The position numbers and the translations under genes were made by a program. 64,000 bases of DNA, from the NCBI RefSeq assembly GCF_009208565.1, contig NZ_WFLK01000011.1, positions 1-64,000 on the forward strand, in the 5' to 3' direction. Of the stretch, positions 20,373 through 28,850 are shown one piece after another; the first letter of the stretch is position 1, and each line of letters opens with the position of its first letter. The notes under the pieces were generated by a model. The model searched no databases, was not told where the DNA came from, and worked only from the letters and a program-made list of their open reading frames with translations. The DNA is from Janthinobacterium aquaticum. Lineage in GTDB: Bacteria; Pseudomonadota; Gammaproteobacteria; Burkholderiales; Burkholderiaceae_D.

Positions 20373-20897
20373 TTAGTACGATATGTTAGCCATGGCTTTG
20401 TATCGCGGAGGTAATGCAGCATTTAATGCAAGAACTTTTTCCAAAATATCCGCTGTAGGCGTACCTTTGGAGCGTTCAGCCTGAACTAATTCGGTACGTG
20501 CTGTCGACGCCATCTTGGCAATATCTGAGAAGTATGCTTCGGATTCCGGAGTTTGTAGCTCTCCGGATACCGAGTAACGGACAGTGGGCCAATTTGAAAT
20601 ATCGATGAGGGGGAACGCACCACTATTGGGGGCAATGTTGTACGCAAGTAATTTCTCTGCCTCCATTGCATCTGATTTTGCACTATTGATCAGATGATTG
20701 CGATAATCGCTGCTAGTAGAAGCAGGATTTCCATCTTGCTTTATTGCCGAATCAGATGATGCTGGAGTTGAATTTTTGACAGATGCGAATACCTCGGCGA
20801 ACGTTTTGTTACTGCTATTGTTCACAGGCTGAGTCGATAATTTTCTGGGCTGTTGATTGACTGAAAAGACACTGACAAAGTTGCTATCGACGGACAT
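20373..20897 (-). CDS. Hypothetical Ser/Asn-rich protein of foreign composition
   Basis: 174 residues, no signal peptide. The first 65 residues are rich in Ser, Asn, Thr and Gln and look disordered; the C-terminal part (about 75-174) is more helical ('SEAYFSDIAKMASTARTELV', 'ADILEKVLALNAAL'). Base composition is visibly lower in GC (near 45%) and codon use unlike its neighbours, suggesting recent transfer. A disordered Ser/Asn-rich head with a helical tail is seen in secreted effectors and flagellar accessory proteins, but nothing ties it to either. Unrecognised. Confidence 0.6.
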   Translation of the reverse strand: MSVDSNFVSVFSVNQQPRKLSTQPVNNSSNKTFAEVFASVKNSTPASSDSAIKQDGNPASTSSDYRNHLINSAKSDAMEAEKLLAYNIAPNSGAFPLIDISNWPTVRYSVSGELQTPESEAYFSDIAKMASTARTELVQAERSKGTPTADILEKVLALNAALPPRYKAMANISY

Positions 20898-20988
20898 TTG
20901 TTTCTCCAGATAATTGGTGTTATTGGTATTATAATCAGCCAGAAGCAGTCTTAATCAAAGAAAGAGGATGGGAAGCAGCCCGTTGTTT

Positions 20989-21753
20989 TTACTTTCTCTG
21001 CTTTGTTTCGCTGTGGCGTATCTCATTCATGATTGAGTCTTTAGCAAGTGATGCCACACGTGACAAGCGCCTTCCTGCCTTTTTGACTGGCTGCTTTGGG
21101 ACGGAAGCGGCCTGTCGCGATTCCGACCTTACCGCCTTGACGGCGTTTGAAGGTGATTGAAGGTGATGGTCGATGAGTGCCGCAACCTTTGTAGCGTGTG
21201 TGAAGCCCAGATCGTGATCTGCATCGGCAAGAATGTGCAGCGCGGCTTGTGGAAGGAGCGCAGCTAGCTTTTCACCAACCGCCACCGGACTGACAGGATC
21301 GCGGTCACCCCAGAGAAGCAATACTGGGATTTTGATATCAGGAAGGCGCTCTGACAGATCTTCGTGATAATCGATAAACCAGTGCGGCAGCCCTGGATGG
21401 TCGCTTCGCACGAACGGTCGCCAGTCTTGCGCACCTAATTGCTTGATATCCATGCCCCCCGACGTTGCTGTAAGGATCAGGTGAGTCACAAGGTCCGGCC
21501 GGGCCAACGCCACCCGGATCGCAATGATGCCACCCATCGATTGCGCGACGAGCGCCGACTGCGCATCCAATTTAGAAACGACCTTTCTGACCAGGTCATC
21601 GATACCTTTTACATCTTGCTCAGGCGCAGTGGGACCGAATCCGGGCCAACCGAAGTGAATTTTTTCTGCAGGATATTGAACGAGTTCGGCAGCGGGAACC
21701 CAATAATCCATTCGTCCAATGGCGCCAGGGAGAAAATACAGTTTTGAGGGCAT
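20989..21753 (-). CDS. Alpha/beta hydrolase
   Basis: 254 residues. 'LYFLPGAIGRMDYWVPAA' gives the oxyanion loop, 'ALVAQSMGGIIAIRVAL' the nucleophile elbow (Ser in AQSMGG), 'LLLWGDRDPVSPV' the acid and 'ADADHDLGFTH' the His. The C-terminal 55 residues ('SPSNAVKAVRSESRQAASVP' onward) are basic and low in complexity and lie outside the fold. Cytoplasmic, substrate unknown. Stands alone, 62 bp downstream of the ACT-domain gene on the same strand. Confidence 0.82.
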   Translation of the reverse strand: MPSKLYFLPGAIGRMDYWVPAAELVQYPAEKIHFGWPGFGPTAPEQDVKGIDDLVRKVVSKLDAQSALVAQSMGGIIAIRVALARPDLVTHLILTATSGGMDIKQLGAQDWRPFVRSDHPGLPHWFIDYHEDLSERLPDIKIPVLLLWGDRDPVSPVAVGEKLAALLPQAALHILADADHDLGFTHATKVAALIDHHLQSPSNAVKAVRSESRQAASVPKQPVKKAGRRLSRVASLAKDSIMNEIRHSETKQRK

Positions 21754-21815
21754 AGCGAAATCTTAGTTTGCTGAAGATTGATTGTGGTGAGGGCTCGGTT
21801 CCGGGCCAGGCTATA

Positions 21816-22247
21816 TTAAAGCCCTTGCTGTGAAGCGAGGGAATCACCATTGATCGGCATGAGTTCATGGCCCGCTTGCTTTAACAAAGAAACTGCTTTT
21901 GGCATGTCGCCTTCTTTGAGCAGCAGATGGTCGCCGTCGAAAGTCGATACGACGAATACGCCCAATCCCCCCTCTGACAACGGCCGCACCACCGAAAGCA
22001 CTATGCCGGTGGCGCCAAAGGCGAATGGGCCGACGAACCGCAGGCAAGTCCAGCCACATTCTTTCTGCGTATTCTCCGGTACCCGTTCAGCCAAGCAGAC
22101 AATCGACAGTTCGTGCGCCGAGCGGCTGATGGTCACGAAACCGGGACCATCGGCCCAGGTGGGAATCACTTCGTTCGGTGCCAGACGGCAAACAGCATAT
22201 TCGCCGTGAGCCTGTTCCAGTTTGATTTGATGAATCACTGTTTGCAT
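21816..22247 (-). CDS. ACT domain-containing protein
   Basis: 143 residues. Small stand-alone protein made of two ACT-like units, of the CASTOR/ACT_7 type: 'EYAVCRLAPNEVIPTWADG', 'GFVTISRSAHELSIVCLAERVP' (SRSAHELSIVCLAERVP) and 'VGPFAFGATGIVLSVVRPLS' followed by 'GLGVFVVSTFDGDHLLLKEGD' (GVFVVSTFDGDHLLLK). These bind amino acids as sensors. It starts 8 bp after the truncated argO remnant and is close to argP, so it may have been part of an arginine/lysine-responsive unit. AGAGG precedes the ATG. Confidence 0.8.
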   Translation of the reverse strand: MQTVIHQIKLEQAHGEYAVCRLAPNEVIPTWADGPGFVTISRSAHELSIVCLAERVPENTQKECGWTCLRFVGPFAFGATGIVLSVVRPLSEGGLGVFVVSTFDGDHLLLKEGDMPKAVSLLKQAGHELMPINGDSLASQQGL

Positions 22248-22254
22248 AAAGCCT

Positions 22255-22380
22255 CTAAAAGGTAATTAATAAATGAAAAGGGAGGCGACCAGCGGCCAGC
22301 AGAAAAGCGTTTTGTGCACCGATGGCGACGATCAAACCACCGCCCATTGCCATGCCTTTAAGAAAAGCGCTATTGAACAT
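22255..22380 (-). pseudogene. Truncated argO/lysE exporter remnant (N-terminal 41 codons)
   Basis: From the ATG at 22380 the frame reads MFNSAFLKGMAMGGGLIVAI then GAQNAFLLAAGR, the diagnostic first transmembrane segment of LysE/ArgO exporters (family hallmark 'IGAQNAF'). After 'AAGR' similarity ends and the frame stops at 22255. A full member has about 200 residues, so four-fifths is missing, probably by deletion at about 22255-22290. It is divergent from argP, the normal activator of argO. Confidence 0.75.
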
Positions 22381-22473
22381 TTTTGTGCCGCTGATGGCAG
22401 AAAGCCGAAGCTTAGTGCCTGGGCATAGATTAGTATAATGAATGCTATTCATATCTTATTCGCGAGACTAATC

Positions 22474-23349
22474 ATGTGGGACTATCGTGGCCTTGCTGCA
22501 CTGACGGCTATCGTCGAGGAAGGCAACTTCGAGCGCGCCGCGGCGGCCTTGTCCATCAGCCAGCCGGCGGTCTCGCACCGGTTGCGTGCGCTGGAAGAAT
22601 GGGCTGGCGAGTTGCTGGTGATACGCAGTCAGCCGCCGCAGGCGACCGTACGAGGCCAGGGGCTGATTGCGCATTTCCGGAAGGTGAAACTGTTGGAGTC
22701 CAGCATGGAGATAGAATCGAAAGCGCACAGCTCGCTGCTGCGGGTGGCGATTGCCGTCAATGCGGACAGCGCCGCGACGTGGCTGCTGCAAGCACTGGTG
22801 CCGCTGCTCGCTGCGCCCGCGTGCTTGGTTGATATACGAATTGACGATCAGGATGAGACGCTGCGGTATCTGCGTGAAGGCCAGGTGATCGGTTGCGTTA
22901 CCAGTTCCGGCGATGCGGTCGCAGGAACGACAGTGCAAGCATTGGGAGTCATGTCTTATCTTTGCGTGGCGACGCCGGAATTTGTGAGGCGTTGGTTCCC
23001 TGACGGCGTGACCGCATCCGCAACTGCAGTCGCGCCAGCCCTGGCCTACAACCGCAGCGACCGACTGCATGAACGCTATCTAGAACAGGCCCGATTGCCT
23101 CCCGACGTGCCGAAGAACTTTTTCCCGAGCGCAGAGGGTTTTGTGTCGTTCATCAAGGCTGGCTTCGGTTACGGCATGGTGCCCGCGATCCAGGTTCGCC
23201 ATGAACTGGAGTCTGGCTCCCTCGTAGAGCTTGCGCCGCGAGAATCGCTGAGTGTGCCGCTTTATTGGCACCAATGGAATATACAAACGCCTGTTACCCG
23301 GACGCTGAATATGGCCATTGTAGACGCTGCACAGCGTTTGCTGGCATAG
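22474..23349 (+). CDS. argP: LysR-type regulator of arginine/lysine export
   Basis: 291 residues from the ATG at 22474 (MWDYRGLAALTAIV), the start that matches ArgP/LysG. Helix-turn-helix 'GNFERAAAALSISQPAVSHR'. The whole protein follows E. coli ArgP: 'VAIAVNADSAATWLLQALVP' versus '[20 protein letters not shown]', 'YLCVATPEFVRRWFPDGVT' versus 'YLFVSSKPFAEKYFPNGVT', 'LYWHQW'. It should sense Lys/Arg and activate an exporter gene. Its divergent partner is now only a fragment, so any target must be elsewhere. Confidence 0.92.
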   Translation: MWDYRGLAALTAIVEEGNFERAAAALSISQPAVSHRLRALEEWAGELLVIRSQPPQATVRGQGLIAHFRKVKLLESSMEIESKAHSSLLRVAIAVNADSAATWLLQALVPLLAAPACLVDIRIDDQDETLRYLREGQVIGCVTSSGDAVAGTTVQALGVMSYLCVATPEFVRRWFPDGVTASATAVAPALAYNRSDRLHERYLEQARLPPDVPKNFFPSAEGFVSFIKAGFGYGMVPAIQVRHELESGSLVELAPRESLSVPLYWHQWNIQTPVTRTLNMAIVDAAQRLLA

Positions 23350-23559
23350 CACACTGCATCACTGTCGGCACGCTGCCCTTCTACCAGTGAGCCGTGTCTG
23401 CTATGGGGCAAGATCGGCCCTTTGTGACCTTTCGTGAATTTTTCCGCCGAGCAACCTACTATACTGTGCCAGACGATCCGGTTCGGCCAAGACCTGACCG
23501 TGGGATCAATCGAAAAACCGAACATGGTCTATTTGGAGATGCAAGATGAGGAGTTTTTT

Positions 23560-24537
23560 GTGTTGAAGCGAGCTATGGTCACACGGGCACGGTTCGGGAT
23601 GGCGATCGCGCTGGCGACTGCCGTCGCAGGGGCAACAGCCCAAAACCTCAAACAGTTCGAGTTTTCAAGCAGCGACATGGCATCGGCGACATGCGCGTTC
23701 ACGGCGCCACTGCCAGCCGACTTTACGGTTCTCGCTGCGGGCGAATACGGCGGTCGTCCTACCGATTTCCAGATCGATCAGTCCGGGCACGAAGCCACAC
23801 GCATCGATGCGGTGGTCAATTCAAGCAACAAACCTGTCATCCTGATGTTGGGGGCATACGAGCCCACCGTATGGAATATCGGGTGGACCCGCGGGACCGA
23901 CATTATCGGCGTTCTCGTGAGCGGCTACCACCGGCAAGCGGTGGCTGGCCTGCCCAAGGGTACGCCAATCATCAACAGCACCTACGACAACCGGGGGCCA
24001 TGCGGTTATTTTTATATAAACGCCGATCAATTGGAGGGACTCAATCCACTGGCCCGGCGCGTGTTCGGGCGGGCTGTCGACAAGGTCTATTTGTCGAGAA
24101 AGGGTAAAGTCGTGATCGGCGAGCCTTTTGCTGATCAAACTGCACTGCTCACATCGGCCGATGTGACACCGGAGTCGTTTCGCGATCAAAAGGCAGGCCT
24201 GGCCGGACCTGCCGCACTGGCGGATGCGGTACGCAAAGGCATCCTGCGGGTGGCGACAGCGGCCGATGTCCGTGCCTGGGACGCGGCCATGATGAAGGCG
24301 GCGTCTGCCGACACACCGCCAGTCGCTGGCGCAAACGTACGTGCAACGCACGAAATGTATAACGGTTACGTTGTATTGAAAGAATTTGCGCTGCCAGCCG
24401 GCCTGTACGGTGCACACTCGGCGACTTTTATTGTGCCGAAGGGCGTGCCAGTTCCAACAGGGAAACTGGGTCATTCCAGGGTGCTTGACTACAATACCAT
24501 GCAGTGCACCGGCGCTGTATGTCGGGCCGACCGATAA
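23560..24537 (+). CDS. Exported hypothetical protein
   Basis: 325 residues if translation starts at GTG 23560, chosen because GAGGAG stands six bases before it and because it opens a basic N-region and hydrophobic signal peptide ending near 'VAGATAQ'. A longer ATG frame from 23434 would bury the signal. The mature protein has 'FTVLAAGEYGGRPTDFQIDQ', 'DAVVNSSNKPVILMLGAYEP' and a few Cys (ATCAF, RGPCGYF, two at the C-terminus in 'QCTGAVC'). I recognise no family; the 'N-x-PVxLxLxAYEP' part looks like a metal- or sugar-independent beta sandwich. No operon partner. Confidence 0.65.
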   Translation: MLKRAMVTRARFGMAIALATAVAGATAQNLKQFEFSSSDMASATCAFTAPLPADFTVLAAGEYGGRPTDFQIDQSGHEATRIDAVVNSSNKPVILMLGAYEPTVWNIGWTRGTDIIGVLVSGYHRQAVAGLPKGTPIINSTYDNRGPCGYFYINADQLEGLNPLARRVFGRAVDKVYLSRKGKVVIGEPFADQTALLTSADVTPESFRDQKAGLAGPAALADAVRKGILRVATAADVRAWDAAMMKAASADTPPVAGANVRATHEMYNGYVVLKEFALPAGLYGAHSATFIVPKGVPVPTGKLGHSRVLDYNTMQCTGAVCRADR

Positions 24538-24628
24538 CGTCGAACTTCAGCCGCGCATAGCCGGTCGGTGAACCAGCACTCGGAGCAATGCCGGGCTGGT
24601 CCGACTTCAGCGTCAGGGCGTCCCTGAC

Positions 24629-25654
24629 TTACCCGGCACCCGGCTTGCGCGCACGCAGCAAGCTGCCAGCCGCATTTTCCTCGAAGCGCCCCGCCTCCTC
24701 TATATAGCCATGCACGGTGCCGTCATGGCGCCAGCCGCCCTGGCGCTTGATGGCCTGGAAATCGGCGCCGGCGCGGTGGGCACTGGTGGCCATGCCGCGC
24801 CGCAGGCTATGGCTGGACAGCTCGGGTACATAGTCGAGGCTGGCCAGCCTGGCGCAGCTTTCCAGGATGGTATTGATACTGCTGGCGTGCAACGCATTCT
24901 GTCCCACCTGGCCCCACTGATTGACGGTGCGCAGCAGCGGCCCGGCCGTAATGGCCGCCGCGTCCAGCCAGGCGCGTAACGCCGTTGCAGGGCAACACAC
25001 GCCCTGCCCCAGCGGTATGGCTTTCACGATACCCTCGCCCGACTGATCGGTTTTCGAGCGTGGCAGGGTAATCACCAGCCCCTCTCGCTGCCAGCTGATA
25101 TCGGCCAGCGTCAGCGACGCCAGTTCGCTGCGGCGGAAACCGCCGAAAAACCCCAATTGCAGCAAGGCGCTGTCGCGCAGCGACTTGAGCGTGCCCACGG
25201 CCGCCAGCTGCGCCACGATCACCTCCAGATCCTCCAGCGGCAGCGCGCGCGCCTTTTTCTTCGGCTGCCCGTGCAGGCGGGCCATGCCGGCCAGCGTCTT
25301 GCGCACCGTCGGCGTGCCGGCCGGGTCGCCAAAGCCCTGGTACACATGCCACTGCGACAGGGCGGTCAGGCGCAGCGCCAGGGTGCGGATATTGAGGCTG
25401 TCCGCATGGGCCAGCAGGTAGCGGATCACCGTGGACTCGTCCGCCGGCAGCGCGCCGCCCCAGGCTTGGAAGTGGCGGATGGCCGAACGGTAGGCGCGGC
25501 GCGTGTTGTCAGACGTGGCGGCAGCCAGGAAGGCCTGGTGGCGGGCAGCGAGCTCAGCGTCGACCAGCGCGCCCTCGCCCTGTAACGGGATGGCGACCGT
25601 GCCAGCCATGGTTTTGGCAGCTTTGCCACGTTTTGAAAAGACAAGATCAGGCAT
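24629..25654 (-). CDS. Tyrosine site-specific recombinase (phage-type integrase family)
   Basis: 341 residues from the ATG at 25654; the start is uncertain, as the frame is open to a GTG at 25723 and another ATG lies at 25609, none with a clear ribosome site. A SAM-like core-binding domain ('DNTRRAYRSAIRHFQAWG', 'TVIRYLLAHADSLNIRTLA') is followed by the catalytic domain: first Arg in 'FFGGFRRSELASL', HxxR in 'SSHSLRRGMA', His/Trp in 'GGWRHDGTV' and Tyr in 'VHGYIEEA'. All active residues are present. It is divergent from a KfrA-like gene with palindromes between. It may be a resident element integrase or a house-keeping recombinase. Confidence 0.9.
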   Translation of the reverse strand: MPDLVFSKRGKAAKTMAGTVAIPLQGEGALVDAELAARHQAFLAAATSDNTRRAYRSAIRHFQAWGGALPADESTVIRYLLAHADSLNIRTLALRLTALSQWHVYQGFGDPAGTPTVRKTLAGMARLHGQPKKKARALPLEDLEVIVAQLAAVGTLKSLRDSALLQLGFFGGFRRSELASLTLADISWQREGLVITLPRSKTDQSGEGIVKAIPLGQGVCCPATALRAWLDAAAITAGPLLRTVNQWGQVGQNALHASSINTILESCARLASLDYVPELSSHSLRRGMATSAHRAGADFQAIKRQGGWRHDGTVHGYIEEAGRFEENAAGSLLRARKPGAG

Positions 25655-25722
25655 GGAATCGGCAAAAACAGGGTTTCGTAACGGCAAAACGCCAGCATAG
25701 CATGCAAAATCGCTCCTTAACA

Positions 25723-25744
25723 CGCGATAATTGAACTTATCGCG
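25723..25744. repeat. 22-bp inverted repeat upstream of the recombinase gene
   Basis: CGCGATAA (25723-25730) and TTATCGCG (25737-25744) are perfect arms around TTGAAC, in the 187-bp gap between recombinase and kfrA-like gene. Operator or recombination core are both possible. Confidence 0.65.
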
Positions 25745-25777
25745 TTCTATATTTTTAAATTTATTTCAAATCTATAT

Positions 25778-25813
25778 CGTAATATTATGCCGTATTACGT
25801 ATCATGTAATACG
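25778..25813. repeat. Three alternating CGTAATA half-sites before the kfrA-like gene
   Basis: CGTAATA (25778-25784), its inverse TATTACG (25793-25799) and GTAATACG (25806-25813) form overlapping inverted repeats with 8- and 7-bp gaps, ending 28 bp before the kfrA-like ATG. KfrA-type proteins repress their own gene through such repeats, so autoregulation is likely; this is inference. Confidence 0.65.
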
Positions 25814-25841
25814 TTACTAAATTTCGCTCATAGGTGATTTG

Positions 25842-26912
25842 ATGGCCCGCACAGGCATTTTGTACTCCGACGTTATGAAAGCAGCCCAAATCGTGGCTGC
25901 CGATGGCCGTAATCCCACCGTCGACAGCGTGCGCGAGGCGCTGGGCAGCACCGGCAGCAAGAGCACCATTGCGCCGCTGTTAAAGCGCTGGAAGGAAGAG
26001 CAGCAGCGCGACGGCGTCGTGAAGACGGAAGCGGGCCTGCCGGCCGAACTGATGGAGGCGATGCGCGGTGTGTATGACAAGCAGCAGCGCGACCTGGCGC
26101 AGCAGCTCGATAGCGCGATGCAGGAACATCGCACTGCCCTGGCGGCGACGCAGGAACAGCTGAAAAAAACCGAGACGGAGCGCTTGAAGCTGGTCGAAGT
26201 GCGCACCGCCCTGACGCAGGAACTGCGCGCCACCCAGCAGGCGCTGGCGCAACTGAAGGAAGAACACCATCACCGCGCCGTCACGCTGGCCACCTTGCAC
26301 AGCGATAACGCCGGCCTGAGCCAGCGGCTGGCCGACCGCGGCGAAGAGGTTGCCGCATTGAACCGCCAACTGGCGCAGGTGCGCTCGCAGTTCGATCACT
26401 ACCAGGAGGCATCGGCGCGCCAGCGCCAGGAAGAGCGCCAGGTTGAACAGCAGCGCGCCAGCCGGCTCGAGCACGACAACGCCCAGCTGCAGCAGCGATT
26501 GCAGGGCCAGCAGGCCACGCTGGCGCAGCAGGAAATGCGTCTGGCGCAGTTGCAGCAGGCGCAGGAACAGGCCGCAGCAGAGGCCGCCGCCAGCCGCGAC
26601 ACGCTGGCCGTGCTGCGCCCCGAGCGCGACCAGTTCGAGTATCAGTATCTGCAAGCGGCCGCTTCCGCCGACGCGCTGCTGGCCAAACTGGAAACGGCGG
26701 TCCAGGCGCTGGGCGACAGCAAGATAGCGCTGGCTGCGCAGGACCGCCAGATGAGCTTACAGGAGCAGCATGCGGCCAGCGCACAACAGCGCAGCGAGGC
26801 ACTGACGCAGGAGCGCGACCAGTTGCTGCGTGAGCATGCGCAACTGGCGGCGCGGCTGGCGCGGCTGGAAAGCGCACCGTCGACACGGGCAGCATCATCG
26901 GCGCCGGACTGA
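25842..26912 (+). CDS. KfrA-like DNA-binding coiled-coil protein
   Basis: 356 residues from the ATG at 25842 with AGGTGA before it. Residues about 5-55 form a KfrA_N domain ('SDVMKAAQIVAADGRNPTVD' and 'VREALGSTGSKSTIAPLLKR'), a helix-turn-helix that binds operator DNA. Residues about 60-345 are one long Gln/Glu/Ala-rich coiled coil without a break. KfrA proteins are plasmid-borne segregation and autoregulation proteins; chromosomal copies next to integrases also occur. Here it is divergent from a tyrosine recombinase. An architectural or topological role for the coiled coil in organising DNA is inference. Confidence 0.85.
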   Translation: MARTGILYSDVMKAAQIVAADGRNPTVDSVREALGSTGSKSTIAPLLKRWKEEQQRDGVVKTEAGLPAELMEAMRGVYDKQQRDLAQQLDSAMQEHRTALAATQEQLKKTETERLKLVEVRTALTQELRATQQALAQLKEEHHHRAVTLATLHSDNAGLSQRLADRGEEVAALNRQLAQVRSQFDHYQEASARQRQEERQVEQQRASRLEHDNAQLQQRLQGQQATLAQQEMRLAQLQQAQEQAAAEAAASRDTLAVLRPERDQFEYQYLQAAASADALLAKLETAVQALGDSKIALAAQDRQMSLQEQHAASAQQRSEALTQERDQLLREHAQLAARLARLESAPSTRAASSAPD

Positions 26913-27055
26913 GGTTCAGCGCGCCGCAACCAGGCCTAGTTCAGTTTGCCCGGACGGTTCCGGTGGGCCCAAGTTGATCGTTTCAATGACAATCGCTGCG
27001 CGCGCCAGGCCATATCAGTGTCGACCTGACGGCAAAACTTGTAAAAAAATAAAAT

Positions 27056-27081
27056 CTTTGCCAAGATAACAAACGGCAAAG
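27056..27081 (-). terminator. Terminator-like hairpin on the minus strand
   Basis: CTTTGCC (27056-27062) and GGCAAAG (27075-27081) pair around 12 nt; read on the minus strand it is followed by ATTTTATTTTTTT. No minus-strand gene leads into it, so it may protect the kfrA-like gene from antisense transcription or be a relic. Confidence 0.35.
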
Positions 27082-27129
27082 TTGCTCAAAAAGAATTGCC
27101 TTCTTTTTCCTTCCTGATAGAAAGTGGAC

Positions 27130-28485
27130 ATGACCCGACGCCCCGCCCTGCTGCCTGCCCTTTTCACTCTGGCCTTTTCCAGCGCCACGGCCGCTTCCGC
27201 GCCCGTGCTCGATCCTGCCGTGCGCGAACGCGCCGAAGCGCTGGTGCGCGCCAATGAGCACACCAGCCTGGTGATTGCCGTGATCGATGGCCCGGACAGT
27301 ACCGTGACGGGCTTCGGCACTGTTGCCGATGGCAAAGCACAGTTGCCCGATGCCGACACCGTCTATGAGATCGGTTCGGCCACCAAGACCATGACCGGCC
27401 TGCTGCTGGCGGATGCGGTAGTGGCCGGCAAGGCCAGGCTGGGCCAGCCGGTAGCCGAGCTGCTGCCCGATTTTTCCATTCCGGCCTCGGGCCAGCGGCG
27501 CATTACGCTGCTGGACCTGGCTACCCATTATTCGGGACTGCCACGCCTGCCTGGCAATCTGGCGCCGGCCGATGCAGGCAATCCCTACGCCGATTACAGC
27601 GCGGACAAGCTGCGCAGCTACCTGGCCGGGCACCAGCTGACGCGCGCGCCCGGCGACGGTTTTGAATACTCCAACCTTGCTTACGGCCTGCTGGGCACGG
27701 CGCTGGCCAGCCAGGCCGGCGCGTCTTATGAAATCCTGCTGCAGCAGCGCATTGCCCAGCCGCTGGGCATGAAATCAACTTCATCGGTGCTGTCGCCGGC
27801 GCTGCGGGCACGGCTGGCACAAGGCCATGGCACCGACGGCAAGCCGGCCCGCAACTGGGATTTCCAGGCAATTGCCGGCGCCGGCGCCGTGCTGTCGAGC
27901 GCGCGCGACCTGGTGGCGTATGTGCAGTCGTATATGCTCAAGCCCGATGCGGCGCATGTGCTGGCGGTAAAAAAACAGGCCGAGCTGGGCGGTGGCAAGG
28001 GTATCGCGCTGGCCTGGATCGTGGACCAGGCCAAAGGCCAGCCTTTTACCTGGCATAACGGCCAGACCGGCGGCTACGCCAGCTTTATCGGTTTTACGGC
28101 CGATGGCAGGAAAGGCGTGGTGGTGCTGAGCAGCACCTCGCGCCAGGTCGATGCGCTGGGCGTGGCCAGCCTGGTGCCGGGCACCTTGCCGCCTTTGCAG
28201 GCAGTGCCGAAGGAAGTGGCAATAAGTGCGGCAGACCTGGTGCAATACGAGGGTCGCTATGCGCTGGCGCCGCAGTTCATCCTCAGCGTGCGCCAGGGGC
28301 CGGACGGCCTGCTGGCGGGCGCCACCGGGCAACCGGAAGTGCCGGTGTATGCCAGTGGCAAGGATCGTTTTTTCTACAAGGTGGTCGATGCGCAGCTCGA
28401 ATTCAAGCGCGATGACCAGGGCGCCATCACCAGCCTGGTGCTGTATCAGAATGGGCAGGCATTGCCGGGCAAGCGTCTGCCCTAG
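27130..28485 (+). CDS. Serine hydrolase, class C beta-lactamase/AmpH-type fold, exported
   Basis: 451 residues from the ATG at 27130 with a signal peptide ending near 'SATAASA'. Catalytic motifs of penicillin-binding-fold enzymes are present: S83-A-T-K86, Y180-S-N182 and H309-N-G311 in place of KTG, as common in the AmpC/DD-peptidase/esterase relatives. A C-terminal beta domain (about 360-451, 'LVQYEGRYALAPQFILSVRQ') resembles the DUF3471-type extension. It is probably periplasmic and acts on peptidoglycan fragments or esters; beta-lactam hydrolysis cannot be assumed. Its stop shares CTAG with the opposing gene. Confidence 0.85.
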   Translation: MTRRPALLPALFTLAFSSATAASAPVLDPAVRERAEALVRANEHTSLVIAVIDGPDSTVTGFGTVADGKAQLPDADTVYEIGSATKTMTGLLLADAVVAGKARLGQPVAELLPDFSIPASGQRRITLLDLATHYSGLPRLPGNLAPADAGNPYADYSADKLRSYLAGHQLTRAPGDGFEYSNLAYGLLGTALASQAGASYEILLQQRIAQPLGMKSTSSVLSPALRARLAQGHGTDGKPARNWDFQAIAGAGAVLSSARDLVAYVQSYMLKPDAAHVLAVKKQAELGGGKGIALAWIVDQAKGQPFTWHNGQTGGYASFIGFTADGRKGVVVLSSTSRQVDALGVASLVPGTLPPLQAVPKEVAISAADLVQYEGRYALAPQFILSVRQGPDGLLAGATGQPEVPVYASGKDRFFYKVVDAQLEFKRDDQGAITSLVLYQNGQALPGKRLP

Positions 28486-28841
28486 TGCCCTGGCGCAAGC
28501 ATGAACTGCTCGACCCATGCGACAAACTGCGCCCTGCTGCGCGTGCGCCGCTCTTCGAGCAGCGTGTCGCTGACCTTGACGGCCTTGCCGTTACGGTCTA
28601 GCTCCACGCGCGCCAGCTCCAGCACGAATTGACCTTGCGGGTCATCTTCCGGCTCGAAATGCGAGTTGAAACAATAGCCGCTGGCGCTGCAGTGGCCCCA
28701 CAGCAGCAGCGCGCTGCTGAACCACTGCATGGTGTCCGGGCCCGGGTCGACTTCGAACAAGGTATTGACCGTGATCTGCCAGCCGGCAGGCACCCGCAGC
28801 GGTTGCAATGGATAGGGAAACGCCGGTGCGCGCCTGCTCAT
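28482..28841 (-). CDS. Hypothetical protein
   Basis: 119 residues from the ATG at 28841, which has GAGGTG upstream. It lies 9 bp after the ltrA stop in the same direction and is probably cotranscribed. 'WQITVNTLFEVDPGPDTMQW' and 'YCFNSHFEPEDDPQGQFVLE' suggest a beta-rich single domain. I do not recognise the family. No signal peptide. Confidence 0.65.
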   Translation of the reverse strand: MSRRAPAFPYPLQPLRVPAGWQITVNTLFEVDPGPDTMQWFSSALLLWGHCSASGYCFNSHFEPEDDPQGQFVLELARVELDRNGKAVKVSDTLLEERRTRSRAQFVAWVEQFMLAPGH

Positions 28842-28850
28842 CGGCACACC

